Shown: positions 1 to 8,450 of the stretch, piece after piece | Layout of the letters: each line of letters begins with the position of its first letter | Numbering within the stretch: position 1 is the first letter of the stretch | Assembly (NCBI GenBank): GCA_001314865.1 | Contig: LJZR01000004.1 | Location: 124,001 to 188,000, forward strand | Reading direction: 5' to 3' | Length of the DNA: 64,000 bases | Source of the DNA: Phormidesmis priestleyi Ana | Lineage (GTDB): Bacteria > Cyanobacteriota > Cyanobacteriia > Phormidesmidales > Phormidesmidaceae | The notes under the pieces: model-generated | Told to the model about the DNA's origin: nothing | The model's input: the letters and a program-made list of their open reading frames with translations, nothing else | Databases searched by the model: none | Position numbers and translations under genes: made by a program

Positions 1-385
1 CGATCCTAACACCAAGGAATATCGAGCCATTCCGATGGAGATTTTGGTAAAGGGTGACGATGCGCCAACCTATGGCGTCACCCTAGAGGAAATTGGCCGC
101 TATATGGATGACCCTATTTTACCTTTCAACTCGTTTGGCAGTTTGGCGCTGGCGCGTCCGGGTAATGACAACAATGGCGGCTCATCGCAGTTTTTCTTTT
201 TCCTGTTTGAAGCAGAGCTGACACCCGCAGGGCGCAATATGCTAGACGGTCGCTACGCCGTGTTTGGCTACACGATTGAAGGGAAAGACGTGCTGCGAAA
301 ACTCAGCGCAGATGACAAAATTATCTCGGCTAGAGTGATTGAGGGGCTTGACAACCTACAGCAGCCCAAGGGTTCTAAGGCATAG
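1..385 (+). CDS. Cyclophilin-type peptidyl-prolyl isomerase, 3' part only
   Basis: The gene enters the window from the left, open from base 2, and ends with TAG at 383-385. Only the C-terminal ~127 residues are present. They contain the cyclophilin core GGSSQFFFFLFEAELTP and DGRYAVFGY, which in this family form part of the proline-isomerase active-site barrel. The sequence resembles the C-terminal domain of cyanobacterial TLP40/CYP38-like proteins, which act in the thylakoid lumen in photosystem II assembly. The N-terminal helical region that would decide this is outside the window. thiL starts one base after its stop, suggesting co-transcription. Confidence 0.85.
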   Translation, partial: DPNTKEYRAIPMEILVKGDDAPTYGVTLEEIGRYMDDPILPFNSFGSLALARPGNDNNGGSSQFFFFLFEAELTPAGRNMLDGRYAVFGYTIEGKDVLRKLSADDKIISARVIEGLDNLQQPKGSKA

Positions 386-386
386 G

Positions 387-1478
387 ATGGTGCTGCCGCC
401 CGACGAAACGTCTGAACCCAAGGAAACGGTTGACTCCGAAGAAGCGGCTGAACCTGAAGGAAAGGCTGAAACGGTTGCAGACCTCGGCGAGCTAGCGCTA
501 ATTGAGCGGCTGAGTGCCTTTTGTACGGCAGGGATGGTCGGTGATGATGCGGCGCTGCTCACGGTGCGATCGGGGCATCAGCTGGTGGTCACTACCGATA
601 TGCTCACGGAAGGGGTTCATTTTAGCGATCGCACCACGCCCCCTGAAACTGTCGGCTGGCGGGCCACCGCAGCGAACCTGTCAGATCTAGCCGCCATGGG
701 CGCGAGTCCACTGGGGATTACCCTGGCTTTAGGCTTACCGGCCAAGACCCCTTGGAACTGGGTAGAAGCGCTTTATCAGGGCGTTGCAGACTGCCTCAAG
801 CAGCATGGCGGCATGATTTTAGGCGGCGATGTCTGTAGGGCTGCTCAACGCACTGTGTCGATTACAGCGCTGGGCGAAGTTATTGATCAGCAGGCCGTTC
901 GGCGCGATTCGGCAAGCGCAGGAATGGCGGTGGTGGTGACTGGGCCTCACGGCGGTTCGCGGGCGGGATTGGCGGTGCTGCTAGGGGAGTTAACCGCAGA
1001 GGATAACAGCGATTACCACGCGCATTGGATTCAAGCCCATCAAAAGCCCGTGCCTCGGTTTGATGCGATCGCCCAACTCCGGCAGCTGATCGATCGGCAG
1101 CTGATTGAGTCGCGCAGTGAGACCCCCTATCCAACAATTGCAGGCATGGACAGTAGCGATGGCCTGGCCAATGCCCTCTTGCAAATCAGCAGCAGTAGTC
1201 AAATTGGGATAGATGTTGTGCGATCGCAAATTCCGCTGCCGCTTGGCCTTAAAGCGACTGTCGGAGCAGACACCGCCCTAGAATGGGCGCTCTACGGCGG
1301 AGAAGACTTTGAGCTGGTGCTGTGTCTGTCGTTTGAGCTAGCCAAAGAACTCGCAAAAGCAGGCGTTGTTAGCATCATTGGCACAACGACCCATGACAGT
1401 AACGTTGTACAGCTGTTAGACGCCCAAAACAGTTCCGCAAGCGTACAGGTGGTCCATAAAAGTTTCCAGCATTTTTAG
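387..1478 (+). CDS. thiL: Thiamine-monophosphate kinase
   Basis: ThiL phosphorylates thiamine monophosphate to thiamine pyrophosphate, the last step of cofactor synthesis in the cytoplasm. The 363-residue protein shows the family landmarks in order: VGDDAALL near residue 52, DMLTEGVHF near 71, NLSDLAAMGA near 96, GGDVCRA near 150, AGMDSSDGLANAL near 252 and GGEDFELVL near 302. The Asp residues of these motifs bind Mg-ATP. I chose ATG 387, one base past the upstream stop; an alternative in-frame start at 339 would overlap the cyclophilin gene. The first ~30 residues are an acidic, Glu-rich extension that the family core does not need. Confidence 0.93.
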   Translation: MVLPPDETSEPKETVDSEEAAEPEGKAETVADLGELALIERLSAFCTAGMVGDDAALLTVRSGHQLVVTTDMLTEGVHFSDRTTPPETVGWRATAANLSDLAAMGASPLGITLALGLPAKTPWNWVEALYQGVADCLKQHGGMILGGDVCRAAQRTVSITALGEVIDQQAVRRDSASAGMAVVVTGPHGGSRAGLAVLLGELTAEDNSDYHAHWIQAHQKPVPRFDAIAQLRQLIDRQLIESRSETPYPTIAGMDSSDGLANALLQISSSSQIGIDVVRSQIPLPLGLKATVGADTALEWALYGGEDFELVLCLSFELAKELAKAGVVSIIGTTTHDSNVVQLLDAQNSSASVQVVHKSFQHF

Positions 1479-1607
1479 TCATAGACCAATGCCAGAGACT
1501 TTAATTTTGGGCAGTATTTTAGGCATTTTTTGACATAGCGCCTTTCGCCCCTTTCAAAAATGAACTACACTGACAAGGTTGTTTCAATACTATAAGCAAG
1601 TACGCTC

Positions 1608-1784
1608 ATGGCGGTTCCTAAGAAGAAAACCTCAAAATCCAAGCGGGACAGTCGCAGAGCAACCTGGAATCGCAAGGCAGCTATTCAAGCTCAGCGCGCG
1701 CTTTCTCTCGGTAAATCTGTACTGACTAACCAATCGAACAGCTTCGAGTATCCGTCGAAAGATGACGAAGATGACGACGAGTAA
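1608..1784 (+). CDS. rpmF: Ribosomal protein L32
   Basis: A 58-codon gene starting at ATG 1608 and ending at TAA 1782-1784. The product begins [20 protein letters not shown], the characteristic start of bacterial L32, a small basic protein of the large ribosomal subunit. It ends in an acidic tail (KDDEDDDE), as in other cyanobacterial L32 proteins. The Cys residues of zinc-binding L32 variants are absent, so this is the zinc-free form. A perfect 14-bp hairpin follows 26 bases after the stop. A TTGACA hexamer lies at 1530-1535, but no good -10 partner is obvious. Confidence 0.93.
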   Translation: MAVPKKKTSKSKRDSRRATWNRKAAIQAQRALSLGKSVLTNQSNSFEYPSKDDEDDDE

Positions 1785-1810
1785 ATAGGCTTTTGTCAAA
1801 CAATCAAGCG

Positions 1811-1841
1811 AAGAAAGCGGAGCAGTTTGCTCCGCTTTCTT
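1811..1841 (+). terminator. Hairpin terminator after rpmF
   Basis: Arms 1811-1824 and 1828-1841 are perfect 14-bp complements around a 3-base loop. The nearest T-run lies about 8 bases further on and belongs to a 13-nt repeat containing TTTTT. Its position just after rpmF and its strength make termination likely. Confidence 0.75.
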
Positions 1842-1881
1842 GTGGGACCTTTTTGTGGGACCTTTTTGTGGGACTTTTTTT
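1842..1881. repeat. 13-nt tandem repeat, 3 copies
   Basis: The unit GTGGGACCTTTTT occurs twice exactly (1842-1854, 1855-1867), with a third near copy to 1881. It sits immediately behind the rpmF hairpin and supplies repeated T-runs that may act in termination. Confidence 0.9.
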
Positions 1882-1988
1882 AGATTTTTCCATGCCGATT
1901 CAGGCCAAAAGCTCGGCCCTAGATAAAATCATGCAAGATATATCCATGCTGGCTATTTCGAGCGTCCTTTAGCTTTAAAACTCACAAC

Positions 1989-2486
1989 ATGCGTTTATCC
2001 TTAAACTCACGTCATTTCACCCGCCCCCTCATGCTTCCGACTGGGCTGCTTTTGGCCTTGCTTTCATTGAGCGCAGCTGGATCTGCGCAGGCTCAGCTGC
2101 CCAGCACTGGGCGATTGAGAGCAGAAGTAGGCGAGCTTAAAAATACGAACGGTCAGGTTTGCTTTAGCCTGTTTAAAAATGGCAATGGATTTCCTAATAA
2201 TGCAGAGGCCATTCTTGAAACCCAGTGTGTCGCAGCCAACACGCTAACGACTGCCAGCATTTCTGTCAGCTTTGAAGGATTGGCGCTTGGAACCTATGCG
2301 GTGTCAGTCATTCACGATGAGAACGAAGACGGCGAACTAAATACAGGCAATTTTGGGATTCCAACAGAAGGCTTTGGTTTTTCGCAAAACCCAGCTATTC
2401 AAATGCGCGCACCCGACTTTAGCGAAGCCGCAGTGGGGGTGGTTGGCCCAGATAGCGTCACTCAAGTAGAACTTGTTTACTATTAA
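1989..2486 (+). CDS. Secreted DUF2141 domain protein
   Basis: A 165-residue protein with a Sec signal peptide: basic start, a hydrophobic stretch around residues 15-30 and a likely cut after AQA near residue 35. The remainder matches the DUF2141 family pattern: NGQVCFSLFKN, then GTYAVSVIHDENEDGELNTG, then FGIPTEGFGFS. The acidic HDENEDGELN loop is typical of the family and may bind metal; the function is unknown. It probably acts in the periplasm or outside the cell. It stands alone between rpmF and the SbcC-like gene. Confidence 0.85.
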   Translation: MRLSLNSRHFTRPLMLPTGLLLALLSLSAAGSAQAQLPSTGRLRAEVGELKNTNGQVCFSLFKNGNGFPNNAEAILETQCVAANTLTTASISVSFEGLALGTYAVSVIHDENEDGELNTGNFGIPTEGFGFSQNPAIQMRAPDFSEAAVGVVGPDSVTQVELVYY

Positions 2487-2590
2487 ACGCATGTATAAGG
2501 GCACCTATCGACAGCCGGCTTTATAAGCTAACCGGATCGATTGCGATCGCACTCATTTAAAAACCCGATCGAGTCAGATCATCCGTACTT

Positions 2591-2622
2591 AAGATCGTTT
2601 GTATTGATACAATGAGGATCTT
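2591..2622. other. Imperfect hairpin upstream of the sbcC-like gene
   Basis: AAGATC pairs with GATCTT, and the inner TTGTAT pairs with ATACAA across a 2-base loop, with a small asymmetric internal loop. There is no T-run on either side. It could be a regulator site (the inner 14 bp is a perfect palindrome) or a weak terminator of the DUF2141 gene. Confidence 0.4.
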
Positions 2623-2697
2623 GACCGCAAAGCCCCCCAGCGTAAGCCGTTTGGATTTTATCTGTGTTTTTTAAGGGCAGCGGCAAATGTTGAGTCG

Positions 2698-5600
2698 ATG
2701 GTTCCAAAGCTGCTCATCCTCAAAAACTTTTTGAGTTACCGCGAGGTGACACTAGATTTTGATGGGCTGCATGTGGCCTGCGTTTGTGGCCCCAACGGAG
2801 CCGGTAAATCGTCTTTATTAGAGGCGATCGCCTGGGCCATATGGGGCCAAAGCCGCGTCAACATTGAAGATGATATCATTCGCCAAGGCGCCATCGAAGC
2901 ACAGGTTAGCTTTTGCTTTGAGCATGGCTCGCAGACCTACCGAATTATTCGCACGCGCCGCCGCAATCAGGCCAGTGCGCTGGAATTTCAAATTGAGAGA
3001 GCATCTGCAAAGGCGGGTTCAAGCCGTCATTCCACAGAGTCTTATTCTCAAGATCCGCGCTCTAAAGATCCTCACGCCTATCAAACCGCGAACGGCCCGA
3101 TAAAACGAACCTTTAAAAGCCTCACCCAAAAGAGCATACGGGCCACGCAGCAGTATATTGTCGCCCAGCTCAAAATTGACTACGAAACCTTTGTCAATGC
3201 GGCCTATCTGCGGCAGGGTAGAGCCGATGAGTTCATGCTAAAGCGACCCAGCGAACGCAAGCAAGTACTCGCAGACCTGCTCAAACTTGACCGCTATGAC
3301 GCACTCGCCGAGCAAGCCAAAGAACAGTCTCGTAGCTACAAAGCTCAGCTTCAGCCCTTAGAAAGTCTCTTGGCCAGGCTCGCAGCCCAAATAGACAAAA
3401 AAAAAGAGACTCAGCAGGCTTACGAAACCCTGCAAGACGAGATTGAGCAACAGCTAGCCCGCGTGAATCAGCAGCTGCAAAAAATGGCGCAGCTCAAGGA
3501 AATTGCGCAGCAGCGATCGCATATTCAACAACAGCTGGCATTGGCTAACCAGCAACACCAGCAACAGCAAACAGCGCTAAAAGCGAGTCAGGGAGAACTC
3601 CAATCCGCTCGCCAGCAGCTTCAGCAGCTAGAAGCAATCGTTGCCCAAGCGAGCGAAGTAAACGCTCAATGCGCGCAGCTCGCGCAGCTCCGTCAGCAAG
3701 AAGAGCAACAAGCCGAACGATTTCAGACCTATCAGGCCGCGCAAAGCCAGCGGCTTCAGCTTCAGCACATTATCGGCCAGCAGCAGCAAGCGCAGCACAG
3801 CACAGTTTCACAACTGGAAGGCCAGCTCGCTCAGCTACAAGCTCAAACTCAAGAGCTTCAAGCAATTTTGGCAAAAAAGCCAGCGGTGACTAACAAACTA
3901 CAACAGCTGCGCGAGGCCCGCAAAACTTTGCATCGGCTGGACAAAATGGAAGCCCAAAGCTCGCCGCTACGGCAACGCTTGCGCCAGATTGAGGGCCAAA
4001 TAGAACAAGCCCATACGCGGCTGGTGACCCGCATAGAAGAACTCGGCAGCCGACAGAGCCAAATGGCGACCCAACAAACCCAAGCGCCTCAGCTCATGCA
4101 AGCAGCCGTGGAAGTGACCCATCGGATTGCCTATTTGGAACAGCGGCGAGGCTATCAAGAAGCACTGCGGCAAAAAGGGCTAGAGCGACGGCGCTTTATG
4201 GAGCGGTTGCAGGCCAACCAGCTCAACCATGAGGTAGAACTGGCGCGATTTGAGCAGACATTGCAGCTGCTCGAAGATCCGGATGAGGCTTGCTGCCCGC
4301 TATGCGAACAGTCGCTCGATGGCAAAGGCTGGCAAGATTTGCGCGATCGCACTCTACAGCAGCGGGATGATGTTCAAAATCAAATATGGGCCATTCGCGA
4401 ACAGCTCGCCGTGAGCGAAAGTGAAATTCAGGTGCTGCGCCAAGAGTATCGCGCCTTGGAAGAAGAACTGGCCAAGTATGCACCCATTTTAGAAGAGCGC
4501 GGCCAGCTCAAGGCAAAGCTAGCCTCAGTAGACAGTCTGCAAGATCGATTGCAGGCCACCACCGCCGAACGAGCCCAGCTAGAGCGCTGTTTGCAGGAAA
4601 ACGACTATGCCGAAACGCTGCAAAGCGAACTGCAACAGATTCAGCAGCAGCTAGCGGCCATGGCCTATGATGATCGCAATCATGCGTTGGTGCGATCGCA
4701 AGTAGATAGACTGCGCTGGAGCGAACTCAAATACGCCGAAATCAAACAGGCCGAGCGGCGGCTCAAACAAATTCAATCGCAGCAACCTGAGCTTGAATCG
4801 CAGCTGCAGGCAATGCGAGCCGCGATAGGCGATCGCACCACGACCCCCGAACGGCAGCAGCTCAGGGAGATTGAGCAACAGCTCAGCGAACTTGGCTACA
4901 GCCTAGCGCAGCACAACCACCTCAGAGCCCAGATAAAACAGGCGCAGATATGGGAGCAGCGGCAGCGCGACCTACAGCAAGCGCAACGCACCCAAACCCA
5001 GCAGCAAGAAGCCGTCATAGCACTCACTCAGCGCTACGAAGCACAGACCGCAGCAGCAGTTAGCACAGCCAATACCATCGCGACCCTTCAGCAGCAAATC
5101 AACGAAAGCATTGACCCTAAAGCCGAAATTGCTGAAATAGAGAAAACGCTAGCTAATCATCAACAGCAGCGAGAACAACAGCTTTCGCAGTTAGGCCGTC
5201 TCCAGCAACAGCTTTGTCAGCTAGAGACCGTGCAGGATCAGCACAGCCAAAACCAACAGAAACTAGAAGACATTCGCCATCGCTACCAAGTTTACAAATC
5301 ACTCGCCGAGGCCTTCGGCCGCAAAGGCATTCAGGCTTTGATGATAGAAAACTTGCTGCCGCAGCTAGAAGCTGAAACCAATCAAATTTTAGGCAGGCTG
5401 AGCGACCATCAGCTACATGTGCAGTTTGTCACCCAGCGAGCGGGCCGTAGCGCCAGCAGAAATATCGGATCAAACAAGAAAACCCAACAGAAGTTTATAG
5501 ACACGTTAGATATTTTAATTGCCGATGCGCGCGGCACCCGCCCTTACGAAACCTATTCAGGCGGCGAGGCCTTTCGGGTTAACTTTGCAATTAGGCTTGC

Positions 5601-5841
5601 GATCGCCAGGCTGCTGGCCATGAGATCGGGCACTGCCCTCCAAATGCTGATTGTAGACGAAGGCTTTGGCACCCAAGATAAAGCGGGCTGTGAAAGGTTA
5701 GTTGCGGCCATTGAGGCGATCGCGCCCGACTTTGCCTGCATTTTGACCATCACCCACATGCCCCACTTTCGCGAAGCCTTTCAAACCCGCATCGATGTCT
5801 ATAAAGACGAGAGTGGATCGCACATCACTCTCTCGGGCTGA
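2698..5841 (+). CDS. sbcC: SbcC/Rad50-type nuclease ATPase subunit
   Basis: A 1047-residue SMC-like ATPase that, with an SbcD/Mre11 nuclease, would process DNA ends and hairpins. Walker A GPNGAGKSS is at residues 31-39. Long Gln-rich coiled-coil arms fill residues ~200-900. The zinc hook CPLC lies near residue 533 in the middle of the arm. The ABC signature region YSGGEAFRVNFAIRLAIARL is near 952, and Walker B LQMLIVDEGFGTQD near 981. Arrangement and length fit SbcC/Rad50. No sbcD is adjacent; the nuclease partner must lie elsewhere. The coding sequence holds several HIP1 sites. Confidence 0.92.
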   Translation: MVPKLLILKNFLSYREVTLDFDGLHVACVCGPNGAGKSSLLEAIAWAIWGQSRVNIEDDIIRQGAIEAQVSFCFEHGSQTYRIIRTRRRNQASALEFQIERASAKAGSSRHSTESYSQDPRSKDPHAYQTANGPIKRTFKSLTQKSIRATQQYIVAQLKIDYETFVNAAYLRQGRADEFMLKRPSERKQVLADLLKLDRYDALAEQAKEQSRSYKAQLQPLESLLARLAAQIDKKKETQQAYETLQDEIEQQLARVNQQLQKMAQLKEIAQQRSHIQQQLALANQQHQQQQTALKASQGELQSARQQLQQLEAIVAQASEVNAQCAQLAQLRQQEEQQAERFQTYQAAQSQRLQLQHIIGQQQQAQHSTVSQLEGQLAQLQAQTQELQAILAKKPAVTNKLQQLREARKTLHRLDKMEAQSSPLRQRLRQIEGQIEQAHTRLVTRIEELGSRQSQMATQQTQAPQLMQAAVEVTHRIAYLEQRRGYQEALRQKGLERRRFMERLQANQLNHEVELARFEQTLQLLEDPDEACCPLCEQSLDGKGWQDLRDRTLQQRDDVQNQIWAIREQLAVSESEIQVLRQEYRALEEELAKYAPILEERGQLKAKLASVDSLQDRLQATTAERAQLERCLQENDYAETLQSELQQIQQQLAAMAYDDRNHALVRSQVDRLRWSELKYAEIKQAERRLKQIQSQQPELESQLQAMRAAIGDRTTTPERQQLREIEQQLSELGYSLAQHNHLRAQIKQAQIWEQRQRDLQQAQRTQTQQQEAVIALTQRYEAQTAAAVSTANTIATLQQQINESIDPKAEIAEIEKTLANHQQQREQQLSQLGRLQQQLCQLETVQDQHSQNQQKLEDIRHRYQVYKSLAEAFGRKGIQALMIENLLPQLEAETNQILGRLSDHQLHVQFVTQRAGRSASRNIGSNKKTQQKFIDTLDILIADARGTRPYETYSGGEAFRVNFAIRLAIARLLAMRSGTALQMLIVDEGFGTQDKAGCERLVAAIEAIAPDFACILTITHMPHFREAFQTRIDVYKDESGSHITLSG

Positions 5842-5953
5842 AAAAATCTGATAGACAGCAAAAATCTGATAGACAAAAAATCTGATAGACAGCAAAAATG
5901 TGATGAGCGGTTATCCGTCTGGAATTAGCTGGAATCAGCTGGAATCTGACTAG
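5841..5953. repeat. Two short tandem repeats between sbcC and pgsA
   Basis: From 5841 to about 5900 the motif AAAAATCTGATAGACAGC occurs in four exact or near copies of 15-18 nt. From about 5921 to 5953 the motif CTGGAATCAG recurs three times at 11-nt spacing. Together they fill most of the gap between the convergent genes. Confidence 0.85.
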
Positions 5954-5964
5954 AAAAATTTTAC

Positions 5965-6486
5965 TTAGGAAGATTTAGCTGGCAACAGATACAGCAGACC
6001 CGAAACCCAGGTAAGGACAAGGGCAACCCAAAAGAGAATGATGCCTGCGGTTTGCCAAACGCCAGAAAGCGGAGCCAAAAGAAGGGCGATCGCAATAATT
6101 TGCACCACCGTTTTAGCTTTACCCCAAATGCCCGCCCCTGGGACTTTACCCTGCTGGAACGTGGGGTTCACCCGCCAGCCCGAAATGGTTAGCTCGCGAG
6201 CCAAAATTAAAAACACGCCCCAGGCAGGCACCTCCCCTAAACCCACCAAAGCCATTAAAGGGGCCATCACCAGCAGCTTATCGACCAGTGGATCTAAAAA
6301 CTTGCCTAGCTCGGTGACCTGATTGAGCTTGCGGGCCAAGTAACCATCGAGCCAATCAGTCCCGGCAAAAATGACAAAGGCAACGACACTAATCCAGCGG
6401 CGGATATCAGTCGGGTCTAACAGCGCGACCAGCACAATGGGGACGCCAAGCAGGCGAGAAAGGGTAATCCAGGTAGGTAAATTCAT
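5965..6486 (-). CDS. pgsA: CDP-diacylglycerol--glycerol-3-phosphate phosphatidyltransferase
   Basis: PgsA makes phosphatidylglycerol phosphate from CDP-diacylglycerol and glycerol-3-phosphate in the membrane; phosphatidylglycerol is essential for photosystem function in cyanobacteria. The 173-residue protein has the CDP-alcohol phosphotransferase motif D-G-x2-A-R-x8-G-x3-D-x3-D, seen as DGYLARKLNQVTELGKFLD followed by PLVD, near residues 45-68. About five hydrophobic helices follow the family pattern. It begins 9 bases after the CDF transporter stop, so the two probably share a transcript. Confidence 0.92.
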   Translation of the reverse strand: MNLPTWITLSRLLGVPIVLVALLDPTDIRRWISVVAFVIFAGTDWLDGYLARKLNQVTELGKFLDPLVDKLLVMAPLMALVGLGEVPAWGVFLILARELTISGWRVNPTFQQGKVPGAGIWGKAKTVVQIIAIALLLAPLSGVWQTAGIILFWVALVLTWVSGLLYLLPAKSS

Positions 6487-6495
6487 CGTAGAACC

Positions 6496-7524
6496 TTATG
6501 CGTGATGGCTTTCATGGTGAGCATCATAGTGAGCATCAGAATGACCTTGTTGGCCTTCATAATCGCCTTCGGCAATGCCATAGCTAATCTCTCTTTCTAC
6601 ATAGCTATGGGGCTCTACATGAATTGTTACCCTTGCAGGGCCGAAGACTCGTTCGAGCTGTTGCTCGACTTGCTCAGTAATGTTGTGAGCACTCAAAACA
6701 TCTCTGGGCTCTACAATCAGGTGCATGTCAATAAAGACCTGACGGCCAAGCAAGCCGCGTGAGGCAATGCTATGACAGTTCACAACGCCCGGAACACGCA
6801 TGACTTCATCGTGGATGGCTTCGGGTGCGATCGCCATCTCATCTAATAGCCAGGGCAAATTAGCCGACAGCACCACCCAGCCACTCCGAATCACCAGCAG
6901 CGCCACCGGAAAAGCCAAAACCAAATCGAGCCATTGCACACCGCTCCATACGCCAATGAGCCCGCCCATCACCGCAATGGTGATCCAAATGTCGCTCATC
7001 GTATGCTGAGCATCGGCAATCAAAATATTGCTACCCAGGCGCTTACCCACCCGACGTTCGTAAAAAGCAACAAATATATTGATGCCAAGCACAGCCAGCA
7101 AAAACCACAAAGAAATAGCGTTCATCGTCACCGGCTCACTCTCCGAAAAGAGCCGTTCGCCCGCACCTTTTAAAATTTCAAAGCAGGCAATCCCCAAAAA
7201 CGCAGCAATCCCCAATGCACCGACTGCCTCATACTTTTGGTGCCCGTAGGGATGGTCGCGGTCGGGCACGGGCGAGGCCAGCTGATTAGTGACCAAGCCT
7301 AGGACGTTATTGGCACTATCGGTAATGCTGTGCAAAGCGTCAGCCAGCAAGCTCAGCGAACCCGTCCACCAGCCGACGACAAACTTGAGCAGCACTACCA
7401 GCACATTGAGCACCAGCGTTAGCAAAAGTACCCGTCTGACCTCGGTCTGATAGGTATAAAAGCTTTTAAGGTCGGGCTCCTCATGTCCATGTTGGGTGTT
7501 ATGAGGTTCACTGTTCGCTGACAT
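6496..7524 (-). CDS. Cation diffusion facilitator transporter, zinc type
   Basis: A 342-residue CDF exporter that would move divalent metal out of the cytoplasm in exchange for protons. Six membrane helices span about residues 30-215, followed by a soluble dimerisation domain. The metal site reads HSITD in helix 2 and HTMSD in helix 5. This is the HD-HD pattern known for Zn/Cd-selective members. The C-terminus is His-rich (HSDAHYDAHHESHHA), a plausible metal-binding tail. ATG 7522-7524 is preferred over an upstream TTG at 7533. It likely leads a two-gene unit with pgsA. Confidence 0.9.
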   Translation of the reverse strand: MSANSEPHNTQHGHEEPDLKSFYTYQTEVRRVLLLTLVLNVLVVLLKFVVGWWTGSLSLLADALHSITDSANNVLGLVTNQLASPVPDRDHPYGHQKYEAVGALGIAAFLGIACFEILKGAGERLFSESEPVTMNAISLWFLLAVLGINIFVAFYERRVGKRLGSNILIADAQHTMSDIWITIAVMGGLIGVWSGVQWLDLVLAFPVALLVIRSGWVVLSANLPWLLDEMAIAPEAIHDEVMRVPGVVNCHSIASRGLLGRQVFIDMHLIVEPRDVLSAHNITEQVEQQLERVFGPARVTIHVEPHSYVEREISYGIAEGDYEGQQGHSDAHYDAHHESHHA

Positions 7525-7597
7525 GACACGCAACCCTTATCAAAATAGGACCATGTTTGATAGCCTATCGTGTTCATGGGGCATTAGGACAGCTCCC

Positions 7598-8218
7598 TTA
7601 CAGTTCTATGCCTTGAGCCTGAGCACTTTGAGCACTGATACCGTGATTTCCTATGTCTTTAGCGTCTATATCTTTAGCGTCTATGTCTTTAGCGTCTATA
7701 TCTTTAGCGTCTATATCTTTGGCGTCTATATTTTGAACACCCATACCTTTAGCGTCTGTCTTTTCAGATTCAAAGCCTTGAGGTTCGATGCTTTGAGATT
7801 CGACGCCAGAAGGTTCTATCAGTTCAGGAGGTTCAGGCAAAGCGACCTCAGACACTGTTTTTTGCTCAGCCTTGGGGTCAGCTTTGGGATGAGTCTGTTG
7901 CTCGTTGGCATTGGCGATCGCCTGATTTATCTGCACAAAAATCTCTCGGCAGTGATTTTGGGTTCGCAGCGGCAGCTCTTCGTTTTTTACAACGAGATCT
8001 ACTTTAGAGCCGCCATTTTCTAGAGTGGGCGGGCTAATCAACAGCTCTACGGTTGCCAGTTGAGCAAAAGACACTTGCCCAGGGCGCTCTTTAGCTACAA
8101 TGCAAACCGGATCTTGGTAAACCAAATTGAGGTTACAAGCTTCCAGCGCGCTCACCAGGGCTTGACTAATCGCTTGTTGAGGAGAAGCGGTCATAAAGAA
8201 ATTAGTGTAGCGAGCCAT
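7598..8218 (-). CDS. Unknown protein with DAKDI repeat tail
   Basis: A 206-residue protein I do not recognise by function. The first ~110 residues look like a folded domain (QALVSALEACNLNLVYQDP, then VELLISPP, then VDLVVKNEELPLRTQ); the rest is low-complexity and acidic. The tail holds five in-frame copies of DAKDI (15-nt unit), flanked by looser copies such as SQSIEPQGFES. No signal peptide or membrane segment is seen. An alternative ATG lies at 8194. An antisense open frame over the same region exists only because of the repeat. Confidence 0.6.
   Translation of the reverse strand: MARYTNFFMTASPQQAISQALVSALEACNLNLVYQDPVCIVAKERPGQVSFAQLATVELLISPPTLENGGSKVDLVVKNEELPLRTQNHCREIFVQINQAIANANEQQTHPKADPKAEQKTVSEVALPEPPELIEPSGVESQSIEPQGFESEKTDAKGMGVQNIDAKDIDAKDIDAKDIDAKDIDAKDIGNHGISAQSAQAQGIEL
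7651..7735. repeat. 15-nt in-frame tandem repeat (DAKDI)
   Basis: AGCGTCTATATCTTT recurs about five times with one-base differences, encoding DAKDI on the minus strand. Confidence 0.92.
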
Positions 8219-8329
8219 AGAGCGTTACAAAGCGTTACGAAGAGGGCGAGACAAAAGGGCGAGATAATGGCGAAAAGGTAGAAACCGGATAGCAAGGACT
8301 GTTAGCGAGGACTGTGGCGATACGCCTGT

Positions 8330-8358
8330 TATCCTAGCAAGAATCATTGCTTAGGATA
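8330..8358. other. Hairpin with T-rich 3' flank upstream of tmk
   Basis: TATCCTAGCAA (8330-8340) pairs with TTGCTTAGGATA (8347-8358) apart from one bulged base, around a 6-base loop. CCTTTGTTTTT follows on the plus strand. No plus-strand gene ends here, so it may be an attenuator in the tmk leader or the end of a short unannotated transcript. Confidence 0.45.
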
Positions 8359-8450
8359 CCTTTGTTTTTAGCAATAGGGAATAGGGAGGTTTTTAAACAA
8401 GGTATAGACTTTAAATCCCGATTCCTGGAAAACACGCAAGGAGCTAAGAA

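Noticed and set aside
1530-1558. rpmF promoter starting with perfect TTGACA
   Set aside because: The -10 position 17 bases later reads TTCAAA, too weak to claim.
7523-8023. Plus-strand 166-codon frame with FSVYIFSVYIF repeats
   Set aside because: It is the antisense reading of the DAKDI repeat and flanking gene; its start is inside the CDF gene's 5' end and it has no family similarity.
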